Part shown: in pieces, positions 8,912 to 17,168 of the stretch
Numbering within the stretch: the first letter of the stretch is position 1
Layout: each line of letters opens with the position of its first letter
DNA from: Oscillospiraceae bacterium
GTDB lineage: Bacteria; Bacillota; Clostridia; Oscillospirales; Oscillospiraceae
DNA length: 33,912 bases
Assembly: GCA_015068365.1 (NCBI GenBank)
Contig: SVKR01000052.1
Coordinates: 1 to 33,912 of the forward strand
Reading direction: 5' to 3'
The notes under the pieces: generated by a model
Told to the model about the DNA's origin: nothing
Seen by the model: only the letters and a program-made list of their open reading frames with translations
Databases searched by the model: none
Program-made: the position numbers and the translations under genes

Positions 8912-9850
8912 TCAAAGAAATGAAAGCTGCTCGCTGAAGAAATCCGGCAGCACGGGGCAGGAATTTTCCTTGCTCTCAATGGTCAGGGAGGCCAGCTTTG
9001 CACCGTAACGCAGCGCCTCGCGCAGCGGGAGATGGCGCGTCAGCCCCATCACCGTGCCGGAAAAGAACGCGTCTCCCGCGCCGCTGGTGTCCACCACCGT
9101 TGCGGGATACGGCGGACAGATGCCGGCTGAGCCGTCCGCGCCGTCATAGTACACGGCGCCGTTCACGCCCATGGTGACGACCATGGAGGGGATGCCCGCG
9201 GTGCGGGCGGCGACCGGCAGATATTCCAGCATCTGCTCCGGCGAAAAGGCCGGCACCGCCTCCGAGGCAAACAGCCGCCCCGCCTCGATCTCGTTGCAGA
9301 TGAAGCAGTCCGTGCGGCGCAAAAACTCCGGGTGCGCCAGGATCACGCTCATGTTGCCGACGATGGCGTAGACCTTTTTCCCGTGGCGCTGGGCCATATC
9401 GAGGACGTGGCGCGCAATGCGCTCCGACAGGTCGATCTCCAGGACCACGTTTTCCGCTTCTGCGATGATCTGTTCCCCGTTTTCAAGGAGAAAGTCCTCC
9501 AGCTGAGAGGTGTCCGGCATACGGGAGATGGAGCCGGCAAGGCTCCCCTTCTCGTCCAGCACCACCAGCCACATGCCAAGGCCGTTGTCCTCCACGGTCA
9601 GCATGTGGCTCAGATCCGCGCCGGCGCCCCGCAGGCGGCGGGCCACATCACGGCCGAAGGCGCTGTCCTCCAGCATGCTCGCAAAGGTGACCGGCATGCC
9701 CAGGTTGGCAAAATTCTCCACCACATTGCGGCTCACGCCGCCGTGGACCACCTGGACACTGCCGAGATTGCGCCCGGCGGGATTGTAGCGGCCAAAGGGA
9801 AAGCCCTTGATATCCACAAAGGAGACGCCGACGACTACCGTGTTTGCCAT
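8912..9850 (-). CDS. PfkB-family carbohydrate/nucleoside kinase, substrate unknown
   Basis: 312 aa; PfkB signature VVDTSGAGDAFFSGTVMGL and N-terminal GGVSRNVVENFANLG. Confidence 0.88.
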   Translation of the reverse strand: MANTVVVGVSFVDIKGFPFGRYNPAGRNLGSVQVVHGGVSRNVVENFANLGMPVTFASMLEDSAFGRDVARRLRGAGADLSHMLTVEDNGLGMWLVVLDEKGSLAGSISRMPDTSQLEDFLLENGEQIIAEAENVVLEIDLSERIARHVLDMAQRHGKKVYAIVGNMSVILAHPEFLRRTDCFICNEIEAGRLFASEAVPAFSPEQMLEYLPVAARTAGIPSMVVTMGVNGAVYYDGADGSAGICPPYPATVVDTSGAGDAFFSGTVMGLTRHLPLREALRYGAKLASLTIESKENSCPVLPDFFSEQLSFL

Positions 9851-9869
9851 GATCGTTGACCTTCTCTTT

Positions 9870-10754
9870 CTATTGGTCTTTCAATTCCCAGTCCTGCTGG
9901 GAAGCGCACAGCGCATACAGCTTGCGATAGCTCTCATGCCGGGTGGGCGCGATGGCGCCGTCAGCCAGCGCCGCCAGCACCGCGCAGCCGGGCTCGCGGA
10001 GATGGGTGCAGTCATCAAAGCGGCAACGCCCAAGATAGGGGCGAAACTCCGGGAAGCAGTCCTGCAGCTGCTCCTTGCGGATGCGCTGCATCTGCGACAG
10101 ATCAAAGGAGGAAAAGCCCGGGGTGTCAGCGATCAGCGTGTCCCCCACCTGGAACAGTTCGATGTGCCGGGTGGTGTGGCGTCCGCGGCCCAGATGCTGG
10201 CTGACCTCCCCTACGGGAAGGCCAAGCGCGGGCTCCAGGCAGTTCAGCAGGCTGGACTTCCCAACGCCGGAATTGCCCGTGAAGGCCACGGTTTTGCCCC
10301 GGATCAGGGTGGAGAGCTCCGCCGTACCTTCTCCGGTCACCGCGCTGGTGCGCAGCACAGGATACCCGGTGTTGGTGGAAAAGGCCGCAAACAGTGCGTC
10401 CCCCCGATCCAGATCGCATTTGTTGACGCAGATGATGACCCCGCAGCCCACATGCTCGGCAATGACCGCCACGCGGTCAGCCAGAAACGGGTCCGTCACC
10501 GGGTTCACATTTGCCGTCAGAATCACAAGATAGTCCACATTCGCCACCATGGGGCGGATGAAGAAATTTTTGCGTGGCAGGATTTCGGTGACAAAGCCGC
10601 TGTCGCCCTCCCGCTCGATGACGACCTTGTCCCCCACCATGGGGGAGACGCCATCCTTGCGGAATTTCCCGCGCGCGCGGCAGGAGATCAGCGCAGCGCC
10701 GCAGCGGACATAGTAAAATCCGCTGAGGGCTTTCATGATGATACCTTCCGGCAT
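9870..10754 (-). CDS. rsgA: Ribosome small-subunit-dependent GTPase A
   Basis: Circularly permuted GTPase motifs NKCDL, GNSGVGKSSLLN, DTPGFSS; zinc-binding C-terminus CRFDDCTHLREPGCAV. True start may be the internal Met (MKALSGFYYV). Confidence 0.95.
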   Translation of the reverse strand: MPEGIIMKALSGFYYVRCGAALISCRARGKFRKDGVSPMVGDKVVIEREGDSGFVTEILPRKNFFIRPMVANVDYLVILTANVNPVTDPFLADRVAVIAEHVGCGVIICVNKCDLDRGDALFAAFSTNTGYPVLRTSAVTGEGTAELSTLIRGKTVAFTGNSGVGKSSLLNCLEPALGLPVGEVSQHLGRGRHTTRHIELFQVGDTLIADTPGFSSFDLSQMQRIRKEQLQDCFPEFRPYLGRCRFDDCTHLREPGCAVLAALADGAIAPTRHESYRKLYALCASQQDWELKDQ

Positions 10755-10768
10755 ACTGTTTCGCCCTC

Positions 10769-12583
10769 TCAGTTGGCGACCGGCGCCACAGGCTCCGGCA
10801 GGCCATCGTCGGCGGTCGGATCCGCCACTGTCGGGGGCTCCTCAGTCACTTCGGGAATCGCCGTGGTCTCCGGCGGCTCGGTCTCCTTCGGGCCGCTGGA
10901 CACCTGCAGGTAGACCTTGGTGTGCTCGTTGACCGTGGTGTTGGCCTGCACGCTCTGCCAGATGACCGTTCCCACCTGCATATCACTGTCCACAAAGGTC
11001 ACCGTGCCGAGGGAGAGGTTGGCGCTTTCGATCCGGGAGATGGCGACCGCCCTGGACAGGCCCACCAGATTCGGCATCTGGACCGTGACGATGTTCGGCC
11101 CGGTGGAGACGGTCATATAGACCGTGGCGCCGGCAGGAATGCTGTCCCCCGCCTCGGGGTTCGTGGAGATGACATAGTTCTCGGTGACCGTGTCGGAGGT
11201 CGCGTAATCATATTCCACAACAAAGCCGGTTTTCTGCAATGTCATCTGCGCGTCGCGGTATTCCTTGTTCACCACGTCGGGCATCTGCAGCATCTGGATG
11301 CCGGTGCTGACCTTCAGCTCCACATCCACGCCAGAGCTGTCCTTCATGACGCTGCGGCCGCTGGAGGGCGTCTGGTCAATGATGATGCCGGAGGCAACCT
11401 GCGGGTCCACGGTGTAGACCACCGTGAAGTTATACAGGGACTGGAACTCGCGGTTGTTGATGATGTCCTCATAGTCGCTGCCGACGAAGTTGGGGATGTT
11501 GATGCGCACCGCCTCGGAGAAGAGATCCTTTAAAAAGTAGTTCCACAGCGCGCCGAACACCAGCACGGCAAAGGCCACCACCAGTAAAATGCCGGTCAGA
11601 AGGCTTACCTTGTTGGCTCTGCGATGGCGGCGGAAGAATTTTTCCTTTGTCAGCTCGCCGGAGCGGCTGACCGGCATCACGTTCCGGGGGATTGCCGCGG
11701 GGGTCTGCCCCTGCTCCTGGGCGGCGATCATCCCGCTCTCGGCGTTCAATGTGATCCGGTAAGCCTCCAGGTCGTGCAAAAGCTCGTCCACGCTCTGATA
11801 GCGCTGGTTGATGTCGGCGCACATGGCCTTCAGCGTGATGCGCTCCAGCTCGTCCGGAAGCTCTGGATTCAGGAACGTGGGCTTGATGGGCGTGCCGGTC
11901 ACATGCTGGCGTGCGATGGATTCCGCGCTGTCCCCGATGTAGGGAAGCTGGCCGGTGAACATCTCATACATCATAACGCCCAGAGAATAGATGTCCGTTC
12001 TGGCGTCCACAGTCAGGCCCTTGGCCTGCTCCGGCGAGATATAGTGCACGCTGCCCACGGTCGTTTTGTGCTCGTCCGCCTGCATGTTTTCCAGATAGGC
12101 GATGCCGAAATCAGCCACCTTGACGCTGCCGTCCATGCAGATCATGATGTTCTGCGGCTTGATGTCCCGGTGGACGATGCCCTTGCTGTGGGCGTGCGAA
12201 AGGGCCTTGGCGATCTGCGTCGCAAAATGGACGCTCTCCTTGATTTTCAGCACGCCCTGGCTCTTCATATACTGCTTGAGCGTGATCCCTTCAATGAGCT
12301 CCATGACGATGTAATCCACGTCCGGCGTGCGGCTGACATCGTAGAAGGAGACGATATTGGGGTGGGAAAGCATGGCGACAGCCTGTGCTTCCTTCTTGAA
12401 ATGGGTGCGGAATTCCTCGTCCGCCGCCATGTCATCCCGCAGGATCTTGATCGCCACAAAGCGGTTCATCAAGTGGCAGCGGGCTTTATAAACCACGGCC
12501 ATGCCGCCCCGCCCGATCACCTCCAGGATCTCGTAGCGGTCATCCAGCATCTGGCCGATGTATCTGTCCATACTGTTGTCCAT
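10769..12583 (-). CDS. prkC: PASTA-domain Ser/Thr protein kinase
   Basis: Kinase motifs GRGGMAVVYKA, HRDIKPQNIM, DFGIA; transmembrane segment; C-terminal PASTA repeats (MPDVVNKEYRDAQMTLQ, MPNLVGLSRAVAISRI); SD GGAGGTG upstream of the ATG. Confidence 0.96.
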   Translation of the reverse strand: MDNSMDRYIGQMLDDRYEILEVIGRGGMAVVYKARCHLMNRFVAIKILRDDMAADEEFRTHFKKEAQAVAMLSHPNIVSFYDVSRTPDVDYIVMELIEGITLKQYMKSQGVLKIKESVHFATQIAKALSHAHSKGIVHRDIKPQNIMICMDGSVKVADFGIAYLENMQADEHKTTVGSVHYISPEQAKGLTVDARTDIYSLGVMMYEMFTGQLPYIGDSAESIARQHVTGTPIKPTFLNPELPDELERITLKAMCADINQRYQSVDELLHDLEAYRITLNAESGMIAAQEQGQTPAAIPRNVMPVSRSGELTKEKFFRRHRRANKVSLLTGILLVVAFAVLVFGALWNYFLKDLFSEAVRINIPNFVGSDYEDIINNREFQSLYNFTVVYTVDPQVASGIIIDQTPSSGRSVMKDSSGVDVELKVSTGIQMLQMPDVVNKEYRDAQMTLQKTGFVVEYDYATSDTVTENYVISTNPEAGDSIPAGATVYMTVSTGPNIVTVQMPNLVGLSRAVAISRIESANLSLGTVTFVDSDMQVGTVIWQSVQANTTVNEHTKVYLQVSSGPKETEPPETTAIPEVTEEPPTVADPTADDGLPEPVAPVAN

Positions 12584-12598
12584 GTTGCACCTCCGTCC

Positions 12599-13333
12599 TC
12601 AGCGCTCGCACAGCAGCACCGAGACATTGTCCGGCGCGCCGCGCTTCAGCGCCAGTTCCAGAAGGGCGCCGCATGCTTTTTCCAAATTTTCGTTGTTGCC
12701 GGACACCATCAGGATCTCCTCGGATGAGACGGTGTTGCTGAGCCCGTCGGAGCACAGCAGCAGCCGGTTGCCGGAAGAGAGCTTGACATCAAAAAGGTCC
12801 GAGGACACCGAGGCCTCTACCCCCACAGCGCGGGTGATGATGTTCTTCTGGGGATGGTTCTGCGCCTGGGCGCGGGTGATCTTCCCGCGGCTGACCATAT
12901 CCTCCACCAGGGAGTGATCCCGCGTGATCTGCGTGATGCGGCGCTTCCCGATGAGGTAGGCGCGGCTGTCGCCCACGTTGACCACGCAGGCGCGCTTGCC
13001 GTTGACGAGCAGCCCGACCAGCGTGGAGCCCATGCCCATGCAGGAAAAGTCCGCGAAAGCCCGGTCATAGACCTTGATGTTGGCGTAATTGACCGCCTCG
13101 GTGAGGATGGTGTGCATATCCGAGGGAGAAGAGCTTTCGTCCAGAGAGTTTCCTGCATGGGACATAAAGGTGTCCGATGCGATCGTGCTGGCCACGCTTC
13201 CGGCCTGGGCGCCGCCCATACCATCGCATAAAACGGCAGCCAAAAGCTCACCGCCGCCCATAAGGGAGTAGCGGATGCGGTCCTGGTTCTCATTTCTCAC
13301 CGCGCCACGGTGGGTGATTCCGTATACAATCAT
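12599..13333 (-). CDS. prpC: PP2C-family Ser/Thr phosphatase
   Basis: RNENQDRIRYS, AVLCDGMGGAQAGSVAS, VNVGDSRAYLI, TRDHSLVEDMV, LLLCSDGLSNTVS. Confidence 0.95.
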   Translation of the reverse strand: MIVYGITHRGAVRNENQDRIRYSLMGGGELLAAVLCDGMGGAQAGSVASTIASDTFMSHAGNSLDESSSPSDMHTILTEAVNYANIKVYDRAFADFSCMGMGSTLVGLLVNGKRACVVNVGDSRAYLIGKRRITQITRDHSLVEDMVSRGKITRAQAQNHPQKNIITRAVGVEASVSSDLFDVKLSSGNRLLLCSDGLSNTVSSEEILMVSGNNENLEKACGALLELALKRGAPDNVSVLLCER

Positions 13334-14409
13334 TCCTTCACATCCTTCGATGTCACGCGCGTTTGGGTTTCCGTTCCGCTTTGCTTTGCCCCTTCCCTCC
13401 GCCGGCGAAGCTGGCCGCAGGAGGCGTCCACGTCGCCGCCGAGGGAACGGCGGATCGTATAGTTGACCCCTTCGGAGTCCAAAATGGCGCAGAAGGCACG
13501 CAGGTTTTCCTTCGTAGAGGGCGAAAAGCGGCGCTCCTCCACATGGTTCAGCGGAATGAGATTGACATGGGCCTTGACCTTTCTTGCCAGCGCAGATAGC
13601 TTCTGCGCCTGCAAGGGGGTGTCGTTCACGCCGTCGATCATCGCATATTCAAAGGAAACGCGCCGCCCTGTCCGCTTGAAATAGCGCTCACACGCCGCCG
13701 TGACCTCCGCGACGCCGCGGCCGCGGTTGGCGGGCATCAGCATGCTGCGGGTCTCGTCGTCCGGCGCGTGAAGCGAAAGCGCCAGGGTGATCTGCAGATT
13801 CTCCTGCGCCAGCCGGTCGATCTGCTCGGTCAGGCCGCAGGTGGAAAGTGCGATGTGGCGCATGCCGATGTTCAGCCCCTCCTGCTGGTTCACCAGGCGC
13901 AGAAAGCGCAGGACGTTTTCATAATTATCCAGCGGCTCGCCGATGCCCATCAGGACGATATGGGAGATCTTCTCCCCCTGATCCATCTGAGAATACAGCA
14001 CCTCGTCCAGCATTTCCGCCGCCGTGAGATCGCGCACCAGGCCGCCGATGGTAGAGGCGCAGAAGGCGCAGCCCTGGCGGCAGCCCACCTGGGTCGAGAT
14101 GCAGACGGAAAGGCCGTACTCATAGCGCATCACGACGGTCTCCACCGCGTTGCCGTCCCGCAGTTCCCAGAGATATTTGGTCGTGCCGTCGCTTTGGCTG
14201 ACCTGCTTTTCCAGCAGGCTCAGAACATTGATCTCCGCCTCCGCCGTCAGACGCTCCCGCAGGCTTTGGGGCAGGTTGCGCATCTCGTCAAAACCGGCAA
14301 CGCCCTTTGTCAGCCATGCGAAAAGCTGTTTGGCGCGGAATTTCGGCTGTCCGAGGGAGACGACATAGGCCTCCAGCTCCTCCGGCAGCATGGATTTCAG
14401 ATCGATCAC
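13330..14409 (-). CDS. rlmN: 23S rRNA/tRNA adenine-C2 methyltransferase
   Basis: Radical SAM motif CRQGCAFCAS; GIGEPLDNY; C-terminal GGDVDASCGQLRR. GTG start at 14409 with AAGGAG is preferred over the long N-terminal extension in the track. Confidence 0.94.
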   Translation of the reverse strand: MIDLKSMLPEELEAYVVSLGQPKFRAKQLFAWLTKGVAGFDEMRNLPQSLRERLTAEAEINVLSLLEKQVSQSDGTTKYLWELRDGNAVETVVMRYEYGLSVCISTQVGCRQGCAFCASTIGGLVRDLTAAEMLDEVLYSQMDQGEKISHIVLMGIGEPLDNYENVLRFLRLVNQQEGLNIGMRHIALSTCGLTEQIDRLAQENLQITLALSLHAPDDETRSMLMPANRGRGVAEVTAACERYFKRTGRRVSFEYAMIDGVNDTPLQAQKLSALARKVKAHVNLIPLNHVEERRFSPSTKENLRAFCAILDSEGVNYTIRRSLGGDVDASCGQLRRRREGAKQSGTETQTRVTSKDVKE

Positions 14410-15716
14410 AGCGTTCTCCTTAGCTTGGCAATGAAAAAGCCGTCGGTACCGTGGCGCTGCGGCCAAAGCTGCAGCATGCCGTCCCGGCTTGCCAGATCTC
14501 CGGGCAGAGAAAACTCCTCCGGCGAAAACTCGCCGTTTTCCTCCAAAAATGCGCGGACGACGGCGCTGTTCTCCTCCGGCAAAACCGTACAGGTGGAATA
14601 CAGCAGCGCACCGCCGGGCTTGACATAGCGTTTGACGTTGCGCAAAATGGCGCTTTGGATCTCCGGCAGCGCAGATAAGGGTCCGGGCTCCTTGTAGCGG
14701 ATGTCCGGCTTTTTGCGGATCACGCCGAGGCCGCTGCACGGCACGTCGGCGATCACAAGGTCAAAGCGCGCATCGAATTCCGGGCAATATTGCCGGGCGT
14801 CCATCGCCCGCAGCGAAAGCTCTTCCAGGCCAAGGCGCTGCGCGCCGGCGCGGATGCGCGTCAGCTTGTTTTCATGCAGGTCGCAGGCTGTGATCTGTGC
14901 GCCGCCGGACAGGATCGCGGCAGCGAAGCTCTTCCCACCCGGGGCTGCGCAGGCGTCCAGAATGTGCTGGTCCTTTTTCGGGCCGGATGCCAAAACCGAA
15001 AGCTTTGCCGCGGCGTCCTGCACATAAAAATCGCCCCGCTGGAACTCCGGAATACGCAAAATGTTCCCGCTTTGCAGCTGGATGCAGTCCGGCACAAAGG
15101 GATGCGCCGATGCATCAAATCCCTGCGATGTGAGCGCGGAAAGCAGCGTTTCCCGGTCGGTCTTTCGGGTGTTGACCTGCAGAGTGATGCACTCCGGCGT
15201 GTTGTCGCATCGGCAAAATGCCTCCGCTTCCTCCGGGCCCAAAAGCTCCGTCAGCCGGCGCACCAGCCAGAGCGGATGACTGTACCGGACGGAAAGTGCC
15301 TCCGGGCTACCGCCGTCCGGGATCTGGAACGCGCCCGACGCCATCCGCCGGGAAACGGCATTGACGAATCCGGCGGCGCGGCCATAGCCCAGCGCCTTCG
15401 CCAGGCGCACTGCACTGTCAACGGCGGCAGGGGCCGGCACGCGGTCCATCCGTAAGAGCTGGTACGCCGTGATGCGCAGAAGATCCAGCACCTTCGGCTC
15501 GATCTTTCGCAGCGGCATGGTGGCGCACTGCGCGATCACATGGTCCAGCAGCATCCGATTCTGCACCACGCCGTAGCTGAGCGCGGCGGCCAGGGCCCGG
15601 TCTCTCCCCTGTAAGCCCTCGGCATCCAGAACGCTGCCCAGAACCGCATCGGACCAGGCGCCGCTGCGCCGGCATTTTTCCAGCACGGAAAGTGCCGCGG
15701 CCCTGCTGTCAGCCAT
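14406..15716 (-). CDS. rsmB: 16S rRNA m5C methyltransferase RsmB
   Basis: NusB-like N-terminus; SAM domain ILDACAAPGGKSFAAA, VIADVPCSGLGVIRKKPDIRY, LLYSTCTVLPEENS. Confidence 0.95.
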   Translation of the reverse strand: MADSRAAALSVLEKCRRSGAWSDAVLGSVLDAEGLQGRDRALAAALSYGVVQNRMLLDHVIAQCATMPLRKIEPKVLDLLRITAYQLLRMDRVPAPAAVDSAVRLAKALGYGRAAGFVNAVSRRMASGAFQIPDGGSPEALSVRYSHPLWLVRRLTELLGPEEAEAFCRCDNTPECITLQVNTRKTDRETLLSALTSQGFDASAHPFVPDCIQLQSGNILRIPEFQRGDFYVQDAAAKLSVLASGPKKDQHILDACAAPGGKSFAAAILSGGAQITACDLHENKLTRIRAGAQRLGLEELSLRAMDARQYCPEFDARFDLVIADVPCSGLGVIRKKPDIRYKEPGPLSALPEIQSAILRNVKRYVKPGGALLYSTCTVLPEENSAVVRAFLEENGEFSPEEFSLPGDLASRDGMLQLWPQRHGTDGFFIAKLRRTL

Positions 15717-16638
15717 GATGCTTCACCTGAATGGGATGGCCGCGCAGATAATCCGCCGCCGGCATCCGCTTTTTGTTCGGCGCCTGCAGCTGCGTTATGC
15801 GGACGGACTGTCCGCCGCCGCAGGCAAATTCGATCCCCTCGTTCCCGGCGGAAAGAACGGTGCCGGGCGCGGCGGTGGTTCTGCGATCCGTATATTCCGC
15901 GGCGAACACGCGGCAATTCACACCGTCGATGTCCGTGGTCGCCACCGGCCAGGGCTGCAAGCCGCAGATCCACTTGATGATCTCCCGGGGCGTGCCCTTC
16001 CAGTCGATGGGACAAAGGGACTTGTCCAGCATTTTTGTATAGCTGGCCTCGTCTTCCCTCTGCGGCGTGCGGGGAGCGGTTCCGGCCTCCATCGCCGCCA
16101 GCGTCTTCACCAAAAGCTCCGCGCCCATCTCCATCAGCCGGTCAAAGAGCTCGCCGCTGGTCTCATATTCGCCGATCTCAGTCTCTTGGGTGAAAATGAT
16201 GTCTCCGGCGTCCATCCGGCGGTCGAGGTACATCGTGGAGACGCCGGTTTTGGCATCCCCGTTCAGCACTGCCCACTGAATGGGCGCGCTGCCCCGGTAC
16301 TTCGGCAGAAGCGAACCGTGGACATTGATGCAGCCCATCGGCGGCAGCGCCAGCATCTCCTCCGGCAATAGCTTGCCATAGGCCACGGCGACGATGACAT
16401 CCGGCCGGAGTGCGCGCAGCGTCTCCATCGCCTCGCTATTGCGGAGATCCTCCGGCTGAAAGACCGGGAGGCCATGCTCCAGCGCCAGCGCCTTCACCGG
16501 GCAGGCGCACAGCGCCATGCCGCGGCCCTTCGGGCGGTCGGGCTGGGTGTAGACCCCCGCGATATCATACTTGTTCTCGATCAGCTTTTTCAGTGAGGCC
16601 GCCGCAAAATCCGGCGTGCCCATAAAGACAACGCGCAT
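15709..16638 (-). CDS. fmt: Methionyl-tRNA formyltransferase
   Basis: MRVVFMGTPDFAAASL; GCINVHGSLLPKYRGSAPIQWAVLNGDAKTGVSTMYLDRRMDAGDII. Confidence 0.97.
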   Translation of the reverse strand: MRVVFMGTPDFAAASLKKLIENKYDIAGVYTQPDRPKGRGMALCACPVKALALEHGLPVFQPEDLRNSEAMETLRALRPDVIVAVAYGKLLPEEMLALPPMGCINVHGSLLPKYRGSAPIQWAVLNGDAKTGVSTMYLDRRMDAGDIIFTQETEIGEYETSGELFDRLMEMGAELLVKTLAAMEAGTAPRTPQREDEASYTKMLDKSLCPIDWKGTPREIIKWICGLQPWPVATTDIDGVNCRVFAAEYTDRRTTAAPGTVLSAGNEGIEFACGGGQSVRITQLQAPNKKRMPAADYLRGHPIQVKHHG

Positions 16639-17165
16639 CAGTCTTCCTCGATCTGGTCACCGACGCCGTAATACTCGCCCAGCTCTTCCTCGCTCATGAT
16701 ATGGTCGGCAAGGCTGGTGAACAAAATGCCCTCCAGATGATCCAGCTCGTGGCAGAAGGCGCGGGCCGTCAGCCCGTCTCCCTCCACCTCGAACCATTCG
16801 CCGTTGCGGTCCTGGGCGCGGACGCGCACGTGGTCGGGACGCTCCACCCAGCCGAAAACGCCGGGCACGCTCAGACAGCCCTCCGGGCCGGCCTGCTGCC
16901 CGCTTTTTTCGATGATCTCGGGGTTGATGAGTTCGATGATATAATCGTCCTCTTCCTCCGGCACGTTGGTCTCCAGCACCAGCACGACGCGGCGCAGAAT
17001 GCCCACCTGCGGCGCGGCCAGACCGACGCCGTTGGCCTTCATCAGTGTCTCGGCCATGTCATCCAGGAGGGTATGCAGTTTCTCATTGAATTCCGTCACA
17101 GGGCGGCAGTGCTTCTCCAGGCACTTCTCCCCCTGCTCCATGATGTTACGCAAAGCCATGGTCAC
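16638..17165 (-). CDS. def: Peptide deformylase
   Basis: GVGLAAPQVG, EGCLSVPG, HELDHLEGILF motifs. Confidence 0.96.
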   Translation of the reverse strand: MTMALRNIMEQGEKCLEKHCRPVTEFNEKLHTLLDDMAETLMKANGVGLAAPQVGILRRVVLVLETNVPEEEDDYIIELINPEIIEKSGQQAGPEGCLSVPGVFGWVERPDHVRVRAQDRNGEWFEVEGDGLTARAFCHELDHLEGILFTSLADHIMSEEELGEYYGVGDQIEED

Positions 17166-17168
17166 ACC

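Noticed and set aside
13330-14739. Extended 469-aa version of RlmN in the ORF track
   Set aside because: The first about 110 residues are an out-of-frame reading of rsmB; RlmN homology begins at the GTG at 14409 with a proper SD.
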